From: Ardenticatenaceae bacterium
GTDB taxonomy: Bacteria; Chloroflexota; Anaerolineae; Promineifilales; Promineifilaceae
NCBI GenBank assembly: GCA_020634415.1
Contig: JACKBT010000009.1
Location: 1-64,000, forward strand
DNA: 64,000 nucleotides
Reading direction: 5' to 3'
How positions within the stretch are numbered: position 1 is the first letter of the stretch; each line of letters opens with the position of its first letter. Shown piece by piece: positions 18,315-27,394 of the stretch. Both the position numbers and the translations under genes were made by a program. The notes beneath the pieces were generated by a model. That model made no database searches and had not been told where the DNA came from. It saw only the letters and a list, made by a program, of their open reading frames with translations.

Positions 18315-21002
18315 ATGTTTGAGAACCGTGAACATCAGTGGGTCTTTTTATTCGACGAAGGCCAGGCCGATATGAAATCATTGTTAGGCGGCAAAGGAGC
18401 GAATGTCGCCGAAATGATGCGTGTGGGCCTGCCCGTACCGCCCGGTTTTACCATTACCACCGAAGCCTGCAACGCCTACAGTGCCTATCAACGCCAATTC
18501 CCCGAAGGTATGTGGACCCAGGCTCGCACGGCTTTGAGCCAGATTGAGGCCAAAACAGGCAAACGTTTTGGCGATCCAGAAAATCCACTGCTGGTATCCG
18601 TCCGCTCTGGCGCGGCCATTTCCATGCCAGGCATGATGGATACCGTGTTGAATTTAGGTCTGAATGACGAGACCGTTGAGGGGCTGGCGGCCTTAACAGG
18701 TGATCGCCGTTTTGCTCTGGATGCTTACCGCCGTTTTATTGGCATGTTTGCCAATATCGTCACGGGCGTGAGCATGGATAAGTTTGAGCGCACCCTGTCG
18801 CGCTTCAAAGCCCAAACGAAAAACGGCCGTGATACCGACCTCACTCCCGACCAACTGAGCGAACTGATCGAAGCCTACAAACTCATCGTCTTCTCCGACA
18901 GGCACGGGCGGCAGTTTCCCCAAGACCCGTATGAGCAGTTGCGCATGGCGATTTCGGCCGTTTTTGATTCGTGGAACGGCCGTCGTGCCCAGGACTATCG
19001 CCGCATTCACCGTATCGCCGATGATTTGGGAACGGCCGTTAACGTCCAAGCGATGGTCTTCGGCAACCTCGGCTGGGGCAGCGGCACAGGTGTCGCCTTC
19101 ACCCGCAACCCCTCCACCGGCCTCAAAATCATCTACGGCGAATACCTGCTCAACGCCCAGGGCGAAGATGTCGTCGCCGGCATCCGCACCCCCCAACCCA
19201 TCAGCCAACTGGCCGAAGAATTACCCGATGTCTACAAGCAGCTCCAAGAGATCACCCAACGGCTGGAACGCCACTACCGCGACATGCAAGACATCGAATT
19301 CACCATTGAACAGGGCAAATTGTGGATGCTGCAAACCCGCACCGGCAAACGCACCGGCGCCGCCGCCGTGCGCATCGCCGTAGAGATGGCTCAAGAAAAG
19401 CTAATTGACCAAAAAACCGCCATCCAGCGCGTCGAACCCAACCAACTCGACCAACTCCTCCATCCCATGGTAGACCCCAACGCCGACATCACCATCCTCG
19501 CCACCGGCCTGCCCGCCAGCCCCGGCGCTTCCGCTGGCCGCGTCGTCTTCACCCCCGATGATGCCGAAGAACGAGCCGCCGAAGGACACAAAGTCATCCT
19601 GGTGCGCCACGAAACCAGCCCCGACGATTTTCATGGCATGGTTGTGGCCCAGGCCATTCTCACCGCTCGCGGCGGCATGACCTCCCATGCGGCCGTTGTC
19701 GCCCGCGGCATGGGCACACCCTGCGTCGTCGGGGCCAGCAGCCTGCACATCACCGCCGAACAGGGCCTCATGCACGTCGGCGGGCATGAAATCAAACGGG
19801 GCGATTGGATTACGGTAGATGGCTCCACCGGGCAAATTCTGCTGGGCGAAGTCCCCACCAAACAACCCGAACTGGGCGACCATTTCCAAACCCTCATGGG
19901 TTGGGCCGACGAAGTGCGGCGGCTGGGTGTTCGCGCCAACGCCGACACCGGCCCCGATGCGGCCACCGCCCGCAGCTTTGGCGCACAGGGCATCGGCCTC
20001 TGCCGCACCGAACACATGTTTTTCGGCGAAGATCGGCTCAAAATCATGCGCGAGATGATTTTGGCCGAAGATTTGGCCGCCCGCGAAGTGGCCCTGGACA
20101 AACTGCTGCCCATTCAGCGGCAAGATTTTCTCGAAATTTTTGAAGCGATGGATGGCTTGCCCGTCACCATCCGCCTGCTCGACCCACCGCTGCACGAGTT
20201 TTTGCCCAATTTTGAGGAATTGCAAGCGGAACTGTATGAGTTGAAATTGAAGATGCAGCAGGCAGGCAGCTTTACCGATATTGACCAATTCTTGCGCCAG
20301 ATTTGGGAGAAGGAGCAGTTGCTGCGCCAGGTGGAACGGCTGCGCGAAGCCAATCCCATGCTCGGCCACCGCGGCTGCCGCCTGGGGCTGGTCTACCCCG
20401 AAGTAACGGCCATGCAGACACGGGCCATCTTTGAAGCCGCCTGCACCGTGCAAGGCAAGGGCCTGACGGTGATACCGGAAATCATGATTCCCCTTATTTC
20501 CACCGAGCAGGAGTTGGCCCACCAGCGTGAGGTGGTGGCCGATGTGGCCGCCGAGGTGTTGGGCGCACATGGCATGACGATGGCTTTCAGCATTGGCACG
20601 ATGATTGAACTGCCCCGCGCTGCTCTGCAAGCTAAGACCATCGCCCACCACGCCGACTTTTTCAGCTTTGGCACCAATGACCTGACGCAGACCACATTTG
20701 GCCTAAGCCGTGACGACAGTGCGCGATTTTTGCCCCACTACATCCAGCATAAAGTCTTGCCCGATGATCCTTTCCAGGTGCTGGACCAGAATGGCGTGGG
20801 GGAGCTGGTGGAGATAGGCGTGACGCGGGGCCGCCAGACGAAGCCCGAGCTAAAAATCGGTATCTGCGGCGAACATGGCGGCGAGCCGAAGAGCATCGCC
20901 TTTTGCCATCGCATTGGCATGGATTATGTGAGTTGTTCACCCTTCCGTGTGCCCATCGCTCGCCTGGCGGCGGCGCAGGCCACGCTGGCGGATGAGGGGT
21001 AA
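18315..21002 (+). CDS. ppdK: Pyruvate, phosphate dikinase
   Basis: An 895-residue enzyme, normal family length. It interconverts pyruvate, ATP and phosphate with PEP, AMP and PPi. The N-terminal nucleotide-grasp domain has LLGGKGANVAEMMRVGLPVPPGFTIT, the mobile phosphohistidine domain has GGMTSHAAVVARGMGTPCVVG (His within TSHAA), and the C-terminal TIM-barrel has GICGEHGGEPKSIAFCHRIGMDYVSCSP with the proton-donating Cys. AGGAGG at 18303 gives an excellent ribosome site. It is a single gene ended by a 22-nt perfect palindrome. The 3' two thirds (19045-21010) are a 2-kb stretch without ACGGCCGT. Confidence 0.97.
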   Translation: MFENREHQWVFLFDEGQADMKSLLGGKGANVAEMMRVGLPVPPGFTITTEACNAYSAYQRQFPEGMWTQARTALSQIEAKTGKRFGDPENPLLVSVRSGAAISMPGMMDTVLNLGLNDETVEGLAALTGDRRFALDAYRRFIGMFANIVTGVSMDKFERTLSRFKAQTKNGRDTDLTPDQLSELIEAYKLIVFSDRHGRQFPQDPYEQLRMAISAVFDSWNGRRAQDYRRIHRIADDLGTAVNVQAMVFGNLGWGSGTGVAFTRNPSTGLKIIYGEYLLNAQGEDVVAGIRTPQPISQLAEELPDVYKQLQEITQRLERHYRDMQDIEFTIEQGKLWMLQTRTGKRTGAAAVRIAVEMAQEKLIDQKTAIQRVEPNQLDQLLHPMVDPNADITILATGLPASPGASAGRVVFTPDDAEERAAEGHKVILVRHETSPDDFHGMVVAQAILTARGGMTSHAAVVARGMGTPCVVGASSLHITAEQGLMHVGGHEIKRGDWITVDGSTGQILLGEVPTKQPELGDHFQTLMGWADEVRRLGVRANADTGPDAATARSFGAQGIGLCRTEHMFFGEDRLKIMREMILAEDLAAREVALDKLLPIQRQDFLEIFEAMDGLPVTIRLLDPPLHEFLPNFEELQAELYELKLKMQQAGSFTDIDQFLRQIWEKEQLLRQVERLREANPMLGHRGCRLGLVYPEVTAMQTRAIFEAACTVQGKGLTVIPEIMIPLISTEQELAHQREVVADVAAEVLGAHGMTMAFSIGTMIELPRAALQAKTIAHHADFFSFGTNDLTQTTFGLSRDDSARFLPHYIQHKVLPDDPFQVLDQNGVGELVEIGVTRGRQTKPELKIGICGEHGGEPKSIAFCHRIGMDYVSCSPFRVPIARLAAAQATLADEG

Positions 21003-21015
21003 ATTAATTTGTACA

Positions 21016-21037
21016 AGGGGAAACGGCCGTTTCCCCT
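21016..21037. terminator. 22-nt perfect palindrome centred on ACGGCCGT
   Basis: AGGGGAAACGG and its exact complement meet at the centre of the octamer, 14 bases past the ppdK stop. Without a loop it is a dyad in DNA; as RNA it could fold with a small loop. It could be a terminator or a protein-binding dyad. Confidence 0.55.
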
Positions 21038-21058
21038 CCCTACATTCTCTGCTATAGT

Positions 21059-21064
21059 TATAAT
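21059..21064 (+). promoter_or_regulatory. -10 box TATAAT for the HNH module
   Basis: A perfect TATAAT lies 24 bases before the start at 21089. No recognisable -35 is seen at the right distance. Confidence 0.5.
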
Positions 21065-21088
21065 ATGACATGCAGGGAGAAATAGACT

Positions 21089-21490
21089 ATGACAATTACC
21101 CTACAAATCACACCAGAATTAGAAGGCAAAGTACGAATGGCCGCCAGCCGTGTTGGTGTCTCGCCGGATGTTTATGTTACCAAAATTATTAAGCAATATG
21201 TGGATGAGCCTGAGCAAACGGCCGATGGAGAAACAGAAACCACCCTGCTACAACAGATCAATATCGGGCTTACCCCCGAACTCTGGCAACAATATCATCA
21301 ACTTATTGAGAAACGCCAGGCTGAACAGTTAACCCCTGCGGAACAACGCACCTTGATCAATCTCTCTGATCAAATTGAGATAGCCAATGTGCAACGTATG
21401 AAAGCACTTATCCAATTAAGCCAACTGCGCCAGATGTCGCTTGATGATTTAATGGATACATTAGGCATCAAGCCCCTCGCTTATGCCTAA
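21089..21490 (+). CDS. Small protein preceding an HNH endonuclease
   Basis: A 133-residue protein. The first ~40 residues (MTITLQITPELEGKVRMAASR ending in YVTKIIKQYV) look like a ribbon-helix-helix DNA-binding motif. The rest is helical with no recognised family (LTPELWQQYHQLIEKRQ, RMKALIQLSQLRQMSLDDLMDTLGI). The stop overlaps the start of the HNH gene by 8 bp, so the two are translationally coupled. The order, small DNA-binding-like protein first and nuclease second, resembles antitoxin-toxin or regulator-nuclease modules; that reading is inference. GGGAG precedes the ATG. Confidence 0.75.
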   Translation: MTITLQITPELEGKVRMAASRVGVSPDVYVTKIIKQYVDEPEQTADGETETTLLQQINIGLTPELWQQYHQLIEKRQAEQLTPAEQRTLINLSDQIEIANVQRMKALIQLSQLRQMSLDDLMDTLGIKPLAYA

Positions 21491-21908
21491 GTCGCGCCTT
21501 ACCGCCAGGCAAAAAGAGCAAGTTGCCCAAAGAGCCAAATATCTTTGCGAATATTGTCTCAGTCAGTTGAATTATTCACCCGACCCATTTTCAATAGAAC
21601 ATATTCAACCCCTTGCATTGGGTGGTAAGAATCGGCTTCATAACTTGGCCTTTTCTTGTCAGGGGTGCAACGGCCGTAAATACACCAGCACCTCAGCCAT
21701 CGACCCCATAACAGGCCAAACCGTTCCCCTCTACCATCCACGCCAACACCAATGGGCCGAGCATTTTATGTGGAGTGATGATGAAACCTTGATCATTGGT
21801 TTAACGCCAATCGGTCGAGCAACTATCGTGAAGTTAGAATTGAATCGGGAAGGGGTTGTCAATTTAAGAGAACTGCTCCATGCCATTGGCAAGCATCCTG
21901 TAAGCTAG
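21483..21908 (+). CDS. HNH endonuclease
   Basis: A 141-residue protein with the HNH fold: zinc-ligand pairs CEYC and CQGC, the catalytic segment SIEHIQPLALGGKNRLHNLAFSCQGCNGRK, and a C-terminal extension of about 70 residues (QHQWAEHFMWSDDETLIIGLTPIGRAT) common to stand-alone HNH proteins of cyanobacteria and Chloroflexota. It overlaps the upstream gene by 8 bp. Its target is unknown; it could be a mobile-element or defence nuclease or a toxin. A strong hairpin terminator follows. Confidence 0.88.
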   Translation: MPKSRLTARQKEQVAQRAKYLCEYCLSQLNYSPDPFSIEHIQPLALGGKNRLHNLAFSCQGCNGRKYTSTSAIDPITGQTVPLYHPRQHQWAEHFMWSDDETLIIGLTPIGRATIVKLELNREGVVNLRELLHAIGKHPVS

Positions 21909-21939
21909 CAAGAACAGTGATAGAGAAAGGATTGTAGGT

Positions 21940-21970
21940 AAAACGGGGTCTCTGGCCGAAACCCCGTTTT
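21940..21970. terminator. Bidirectional terminator
   Basis: A 10-bp perfect stem AAAACGGGGT / ACCCCGTTTT with U-runs in both readings, placed between the convergent HNH gene and PIN toxin gene. Confidence 0.85.
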
Positions 21971-21991
21971 ATTGTTCTGTTCGCCTGTGCC

Positions 21992-22378
21992 TCACCAAAT
22001 CACAGATACAGAATATTTGGCAATTTCGGGATCGGCCGTTAGCAACGGCATGTTCTCCAACTGGCTTTGCACAACCAACAAACGATCAAAAGGGTCTTTG
22101 TGAATATCAGGCAACTGGTAGACGGCGGCAGCATGGCTAATTTGGACAGGCAAAGCTGTAAAATGGTGCATGTGTAAGCGGGTGGCAATATATTGATCCG
22201 GCGGTTCAGGTAATTCTAAACGCCCTTGACCATATTTAATGCCAATTTCCCAGGCTGTAGCTGCACTAACAAAAATTTCGTTCTGTTCGTCAGCAATACA
22301 TTCACGTGCCGTTTCGGAAAGCTCAGGTGCATTCAAATTCCACCACAAGAAGGTGTGCGTATCTAATAAAACCCTCAT
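21992..22378 (-). CDS. vapC: PIN-domain toxin (VapC-like)
   Basis: A 128-residue PIN ribonuclease. Acidic residues expected for the metal site are seen in LLDTHTFLWW, SAATAWEIGIKYGQGRL and DPFDRLLVVQSQLENMPLLTAD. This subgroup (LLDTHxxLWW, KDPFDRLLVAQA) normally pairs with Phd/YefM antitoxins, as it does here: its ATG overlaps the antitoxin stop by 4 bases. Likely role is tRNA or mRNA cleavage when free of antitoxin. Confidence 0.93.
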   Translation of the reverse strand: MRVLLDTHTFLWWNLNAPELSETARECIADEQNEIFVSAATAWEIGIKYGQGRLELPEPPDQYIATRLHMHHFTALPVQISHAAAVYQLPDIHKDPFDRLLVVQSQLENMPLLTADPEIAKYSVSVIW

Positions 22379-22593
22379 AGCTCAAACTCTGGCAGAGGAT
22401 CATCAAAGTCGTCTTTGATAATGACTTTGCCGGCATCATTACCTGGTGTGCGACGGCCAGGTGCATGGGTAATCGAAGATAAAATGGCAATGGGTTGTCC
22501 GGCTTTGGCGATGATAATTTGCTCGCCACTCATCACACGCACCAATAGTTTGGATAGATGTGTCTTGGCTTCATGTATGTTCACAGTTATCAT
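22375..22593 (-). CDS. Phd/YefM-type antitoxin
   Basis: A 72-residue antitoxin: MITVNIHEAKTHLSKLLVRV and GEQIIIAKAGQPIAILSS are the Phd/YefM DNA-binding fold; the acidic tail DDFDDPLPEFEL is the toxin-binding part. The start at 22593 is preferred over 22614 because GAGGTG stands 5 bases upstream and the protein then begins at the family N-terminus. It overlaps vapC by 4 bp and probably represses the shared promoter. Confidence 0.92.
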   Translation of the reverse strand: MITVNIHEAKTHLSKLLVRVMSGEQIIIAKAGQPIAILSSITHAPGRRTPGNDAGKVIIKDDFDDPLPEFEL

Positions 22594-22730
22594 TTTGCAC
22601 CTCAACCAGATCATAGACTAAGTGATTAGCTAAGTCAAGATGTCCAGGTAGCGAGAGAGCAGAAGCGAAAAGTGACCACAACAAGCCTCCTCCTCTTGCC
22701 TCCCCACCCACATCCCACTAAACTTACAAC

Positions 22731-25700
22731 ATGGCCGACGACAACAACCAAGTTGCCGCATTCTGGAGTACCTTGCAACAAGCCACCGACCCTACGGCCT
22801 ATACCCCCCTGCGCCGCCAAGACATCATCGCCGTGCGCCTGGAAGCTGGCGGTGAACCCTACTACGTCATCAAAGACCCCCTGCGCAAAAACTACATGCG
22901 CCTCTCCGAAAGCGATTACGCCCTGTGGTGGCAGATGGACGGCGACAAGTCCGTCAAAGATCTGCTCTTCTACAACCTCATGCGCTACAAGTCGCTGCCC
23001 ATCGGCCATCTCAAGAGCCTTGTCCTTAACCTGCGTAACAGCTACTTCTTGCAAGATGAACCGGCCAACCTATATGGTCAGGTAGAGCAGGCTCTCATCG
23101 CCCGCGCCCCCGCCAGCCGGGGCAGCCGCATTGTCAACGCCTTTTTCCACAGCGAAATTGACATTCAAGGGCTGGATGATTTCTTTACGCCCCTTTACCA
23201 GAGTGTGCGCTGGCTGTTTCATCCCTTGCTGCAACTGCTGCTTTTGCTGCTCATTTTGCTGGGCGGCGGTCTGTTTGCCTGGCTGGTGTGGGCCGAAGCC
23301 TATGTCTTGTCGCCCGATGGGTGGGGCGTGGTCAGCTTGTTTATAGCTAACTTGTTTGTGATTGGCGTGCATGAGTTGGCGCATGGGCTGACGACCAAGC
23401 ATTTTGGACGGGAACTGAACCGGGGCGGTTTTCTCATCTATTGGGGCTTTCCTGCCTTTTTTGTGGATACGCGGGACACCTGGCTGTCGCCGCGCCAGCA
23501 TCGGGTGGCGGTGTCGTGGGCAGGGCCACATTCGGGGCTGCTACTGGGGGCATTGGCGGGGGTGTTATTAACGGCCGTCTTCCCCCACCTCTCCCTCCCC
23601 ACCAACCAAAACATCCTCACCACCTTCCTCTATCAGGTCGGCTTCCTCTCTTATTTGAGCGTCTTCGTCAACCTCAACCCCCTGCTTGAACTAGACGGCT
23701 ACTTCATCCTCATGGATTGGCTGGAAATGCCCGGCCTGCGCCACCGCGCCATCCGCTTCTGGCGCGAAGAGCTGTGGGACAAAGTGCGCGGTCTGGCGCA
23801 TCCCATTGACCTCTGGCACAAACTCAGCCGCACCGAACGCATCTTCACCCTGTACGGCGCTCTCACCCTCCTCTACTCCAGCTACGCCCTGGTGCTGGCC
23901 TTCTACTTCTGGCGCACGCGCCTGCTGCCCCTGGCCCAGCGCATGTGGTCGGGCGAGGTGTATGGGTTGGTGGGGCAGGTTTTGCTGTTGGTGATAACGG
24001 CCGTTATCATCATCCCCACCCTCTACTACCTCTTCCTCTTCGCCTGGAACCGCATCCAATTCGGCCTGGAATGGCTGGCACGGCGCGACTTGTTATCGCG
24101 CCCCGATGTGTTAGCCCTGCTCACCGGCCTGCCCCTGCTCATCGGCCTGCCCCTCTTCATCAACAACGTACCCGAAAGCTCACTGTGGCAAGCCTTGCTG
24201 CTGTGGCTGCTGCATTTAGGCGTGATTGCCACCTTCGCCAGCATCGCCCAACAGTTACCCGGCTCTCGCTTCCAGTGGGCCATGTGGGCCTTCGTCGTCG
24301 CCACCATCTGCCTGCCTCTGGTCTGGGTGACAGAGCCATTTGCCAACCCACTCTGGCGCGAATTGAGTCTGATTGCCTTTGCCGCCTCCATTTTGGCTGC
24401 CGGAGCCGTGGCCTGGTTCACCGTCGCCCCCAAATACATTCCGCTGGGCGACCGGCTGTTGATGGGGCTGTTTTTGCTGTTGAGCGTTTTGTACTCGTGG
24501 CTGCTCATTGCTCAGGCCAACGGCCGTCTCGCCGCCAACGGCCGTCTCGCCGCCAACCTCCTCATCATCTCCGGCACCTTCTTCGGCCTGATGCTTATGG
24601 TTCCGCTGCTGCTCAACTTCCGCCGCTCCGCCTTTGCCTTGCCCTGGAGCCTCATCACCCTGTCTGTTTTGGCCGTGCCCTGGCTGCAACTGCTGCCCTC
24701 CGATTTTCTCCATCTGCTCATCGTCGCTTTGTGGCTGTACGCCGGTTTGTTGTATTTGCTCATTGGGGCCTTGGCCGAGTTTAAGCGGCATGAGGCCGTG
24801 AGTGGGGAGGAAACGGCCGTCTTCGGCGAACGCTCCCGCCTTGTCAACAGCTTCAACCACTTCATGACCGCCTTCTTCGCCAGCTACGAGGCCATCTTCG
24901 GCGGCCGCCGCCTGGCCGACATCCAGGCCCAAATGTACGCCCTCGGCCCCCTCGACCCCGATGCCACCATCTTTGAGATCGCCAAACAGATACGGCAAGC
25001 CCTGCTGCTGGCCGTAGATCGCCTCGACGATTTAGCCGGAACCCCCTTCACACGCAAAGCCGGGCAAGCCGCCTACGACAGCCTGCCCTGGCTCGAAGCC
25101 GAGACACTGGGGCGACACGTTTTAGCCGAAACCGAATGGGGCAGCCAACTGGCGCAGGGCTTCATCCGCGCCCGCGACAGCCGCGAAAGCCTCATCCGCC
25201 AGGCCGACATCTTCGCGGGCCTCGACCATGAGGGCGTGCAAGAGGTGATGCGCATTGCCCAATTTGTGGAGATACGCGAAGGCACAACCATTGCCCGCGT
25301 CAACACTGATGCCACCCACTTCTACCTCATCGAATCGGGTGAAGTGGGTGTGTTTCATAATGGCTTGCAGATGGCCAGCCTGGAACCGGGCGGCTACTTT
25401 GGCATCATGGCTCTGCAAGACAGCGGCACATACTTGCAAACCTACCGCGCCGTCACGCCCGTGCGCCTCCTCAGCATAGACCGCCACGACTTTGACCCCC
25501 TCCTCCGTGCCGACACGACGTTGGCTAAACAGGTCAGCTCTGGCAGCCAGCAGCGCAATCTGCTCAAGAAAATGCTCCTCTTCAGCAGCCTCAGCCCGCA
25601 AGAGATTGCGGCCATTGATGCCCGCCTCAAAACACGCCATGTTAAAGCGGGTGATGTCATCGTGCGCCAGAACGAAGCCCGCTCCCACCTCATCATCGTG

Positions 25701-25991
25701 GCTGAGGGGCAGGTGGAAGTGGTGGTGGCGGATGAAGAAGATGGCCCAGAGCGAGTGCTGGGCACATTAGGCACAGGTGAGCATTTTGGCGAATATGCCC
25801 TCTTCGCCGACACGCCCTATCCGGCCACCTGCCGCGCCGCCCTTGACAGCAAAATCCTGCTGCTGGACGAACCCACCTTTGACCGCCTTGTGGCGGGCAG
25901 CGACCGCATGTCCCATTACGTGGAGCAAATCGGCAGCGGCCGTCTCATCACCACCCGCCGCAAGATGGGTGTCAGTGCTTTGGTCTCTTAG
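22731..25991 (+). CDS. M50 membrane metalloprotease with PqqD-like N-terminus and two cNMP-binding domains
   Basis: A 1086-residue multi-domain membrane protein. Residues ~20-110 (RRQDIIAVRLEAGGEPYYVIKDP ... YFLQDEP) resemble a PqqD-like peptide-recognition winged helix. A polytopic core (~155-690, a dozen or more helices) contains the site-2-protease signature HELAHG and NLNPLLELDGYF (zinc ligands His, His, Asp). Two cyclic-nucleotide-binding-type domains follow at ~820-930 (FAGLDHEGVQEVMRI ... GYFGIMAL) and ~945-1070 (LFSSLSPQEIAAIDARL ... GEHFGEYALFADTPYPATCRA). The order suggests ligand-gated intramembrane or peptide processing. No RiPP precursor is recognised nearby. It contains an 18-bp tandem duplication at 24520. 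No ribosome site is clear. Confidence 0.85.
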   Translation: MADDNNQVAAFWSTLQQATDPTAYTPLRRQDIIAVRLEAGGEPYYVIKDPLRKNYMRLSESDYALWWQMDGDKSVKDLLFYNLMRYKSLPIGHLKSLVLNLRNSYFLQDEPANLYGQVEQALIARAPASRGSRIVNAFFHSEIDIQGLDDFFTPLYQSVRWLFHPLLQLLLLLLILLGGGLFAWLVWAEAYVLSPDGWGVVSLFIANLFVIGVHELAHGLTTKHFGRELNRGGFLIYWGFPAFFVDTRDTWLSPRQHRVAVSWAGPHSGLLLGALAGVLLTAVFPHLSLPTNQNILTTFLYQVGFLSYLSVFVNLNPLLELDGYFILMDWLEMPGLRHRAIRFWREELWDKVRGLAHPIDLWHKLSRTERIFTLYGALTLLYSSYALVLAFYFWRTRLLPLAQRMWSGEVYGLVGQVLLLVITAVIIIPTLYYLFLFAWNRIQFGLEWLARRDLLSRPDVLALLTGLPLLIGLPLFINNVPESSLWQALLLWLLHLGVIATFASIAQQLPGSRFQWAMWAFVVATICLPLVWVTEPFANPLWRELSLIAFAASILAAGAVAWFTVAPKYIPLGDRLLMGLFLLLSVLYSWLLIAQANGRLAANGRLAANLLIISGTFFGLMLMVPLLLNFRRSAFALPWSLITLSVLAVPWLQLLPSDFLHLLIVALWLYAGLLYLLIGALAEFKRHEAVSGEETAVFGERSRLVNSFNHFMTAFFASYEAIFGGRRLADIQAQMYALGPLDPDATIFEIAKQIRQALLLAVDRLDDLAGTPFTRKAGQAAYDSLPWLEAETLGRHVLAETEWGSQLAQGFIRARDSRESLIRQADIFAGLDHEGVQEVMRIAQFVEIREGTTIARVNTDATHFYLIESGEVGVFHNGLQMASLEPGGYFGIMALQDSGTYLQTYRAVTPVRLLSIDRHDFDPLLRADTTLAKQVSSGSQQRNLLKKMLLFSSLSPQEIAAIDARLKTRHVKAGDVIVRQNEARSHLIIVAEGQVEVVVADEEDGPERVLGTLGTGEHFGEYALFADTPYPATCRAALDSKILLLDEPTFDRLVAGSDRMSHYVEQIGSGRLITTRRKMGVSALVS
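24520..24555 (+). repeat. 18-bp in-frame tandem duplication carrying ACGGCCGT
   Basis: Two exact copies of an 18-base unit that begins AACGGCCGTCTCGCC encode the repeated peptide NGRLAA inside the membrane protease. It shows how an octamer copy can be multiplied by slippage without frame loss. Confidence 0.9.
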
Positions 25992-25994
25992 GGA

Positions 25995-26077
25995 GTATAT
26001 TGGTGTAGTGGTATAGTGGTCTATTAAAGATTACACCCATACACTATTACACGACTACACCCATACACTATTACACC
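25995..26077. repeat. Intergenic palindrome of GTGTAGTGGTATAGTG type
   Basis: The left arm TTGGTGTAGTGGTATAGTGG and two right-hand copies of ACACCCATACACTATTACAC form alternative hairpins in the 98-bp gap before the nucleoside phosphorylase. No copy elsewhere in the window was noticed. Confidence 0.7.
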
Positions 26078-26089
26078 TAGAGGTTCCCC

Positions 26090-27394
26090 ATGAGAATGAT
26101 TGATTTGATTGAACGAAAGCGGGATGGCGGTGAGCTATCGTCGGCCGAAATTGAATGGTTTGTGCGGGAGTATACGGCCGATCGCATCCCCGACTACCAG
26201 GCTTCGGCCTTTATGATGGCCGTCTACCTGCGCGGCATGAATCGGCAGGAGACGGTGGATTTGACACTGGCGATGGCCCGCTCCGGTGACCAGTTGGATT
26301 TGCATGATGTGGCTCCCTTTGTGGTAGATAAACATTCTTCCGGCGGCGTGGGCGATAAGACGACGCTGGTGGTGCAGCCGTTGGTGGCGGCTTGCGGTGT
26401 GCCGGTGGGCAAGATGAGCGGACGCGGGCTGGGTTCGAGCGGCGGTACGCTGGACAAGATGGAGTCCATCACAGGCTGGTCGTTCCAGATGCCGCTGGCG
26501 CAGTTTAAGCGGCAGTTGGGCGAGATTGGGCTGGTGTTGGCGGGGCAAACGGCCGAATTAGCCCCAGCCGACGGCAAATTGTATGCCCTGCGTGATGTGA
26601 CTGGTACGGTTGCCAATTACTCCCTCATCTCCGCCTCCATCATGTCTAAAAAGTTGGCGGCGGGGGCCGATGCCATTGTGCTGGATGTGAAAACGGGCAG
26701 CGGCGCGTTTATGCCGACGGTGGATTTGGCGCGGGATTTGGCGCGGGTGATGGTGGATATTGGCCTGGATGCGGGGCGCAAGATGGTGGCTCTGATTTCG
26801 GATATGAATCAGCCATTGGGAACGGCCGTTGGCAATGCCTTGGAAGTGAAGGAAGCCATCGCCACCCTGCAAGGCGAAGGCTCACCCCATTTGTGGGCGC
26901 ACAGCCAGGAAGTGGCGGCGCAGATGCTGCGGCTGGCGGGCAAGGCGGAGTCGGTAGATGAGGCCAAAGAGATGGTGGCGGCGGTCAGGCAAAACGGCCG
27001 TGCTTTAGCCAAATTCCGGGAAATGGTTGCCGCGCAAGGGGGCGATGTCTCTCAGGTAGATGATGTAAGCCAACTGCCGCAGGCGCGGCTGGTGGAGCCA
27101 ATTTTGGCTCCCCGCGCTGGTTATGCCGCGGCTATGAACACCGCCGAAATTGGCTGGGCGGTGGTGCGTTTAGGCGGCGGCCGTTTGACGAAGGATGATA
27201 AAATTGATCACGCGGTGGGGCTGCTGCTGCCGACCAAGATTGGTGATAAGGTGGAGGAGAATCAAGAAATTGGCCTGATTCATGCCAATGATAAGGAAAA
27301 GCTAGAACAGGCACGTGAAGAGATTTTGGCGGCGATCCAGTGGTCGGATGAGCCGGTGGAGCCGCTGCCGCATGTGTATGGGACGGTTGAGTAA
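26090..27394 (+). CDS. deoA: Pyrimidine-nucleoside (thymidine) phosphorylase
   Basis: A 434-residue enzyme splitting pyrimidine nucleosides with phosphate into base and (deoxy)ribose-1-phosphate. Family hallmarks are KHSSGGVGDKTTL, SGRGLGSSGGTLDKMESI, and the lysine/serine-bearing SASIMSKKLAAGADAIVLDVKTGSGAFM. Length matches the dimeric DeoA/Pdp family. GAGG lies about 6 bases before the ATG. Its stop overlaps the patatin start (TAATG), giving a two-gene operon. Whether it prefers thymidine or also uridine cannot be decided from sequence by eye. Confidence 0.95.
   Translation: MRMIDLIERKRDGGELSSAEIEWFVREYTADRIPDYQASAFMMAVYLRGMNRQETVDLTLAMARSGDQLDLHDVAPFVVDKHSSGGVGDKTTLVVQPLVAACGVPVGKMSGRGLGSSGGTLDKMESITGWSFQMPLAQFKRQLGEIGLVLAGQTAELAPADGKLYALRDVTGTVANYSLISASIMSKKLAAGADAIVLDVKTGSGAFMPTVDLARDLARVMVDIGLDAGRKMVALISDMNQPLGTAVGNALEVKEAIATLQGEGSPHLWAHSQEVAAQMLRLAGKAESVDEAKEMVAAVRQNGRALAKFREMVAAQGGDVSQVDDVSQLPQARLVEPILAPRAGYAAAMNTAEIGWAVVRLGGGRLTKDDKIDHAVGLLLPTKIGDKVEENQEIGLIHANDKEKLEQAREEILAAIQWSDEPVEPLPHVYGTVE

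Noticed and set aside
24519..24556. Minisatellite under expansion
   Set aside because: Only two exact copies are present; reported as a simple tandem duplication.
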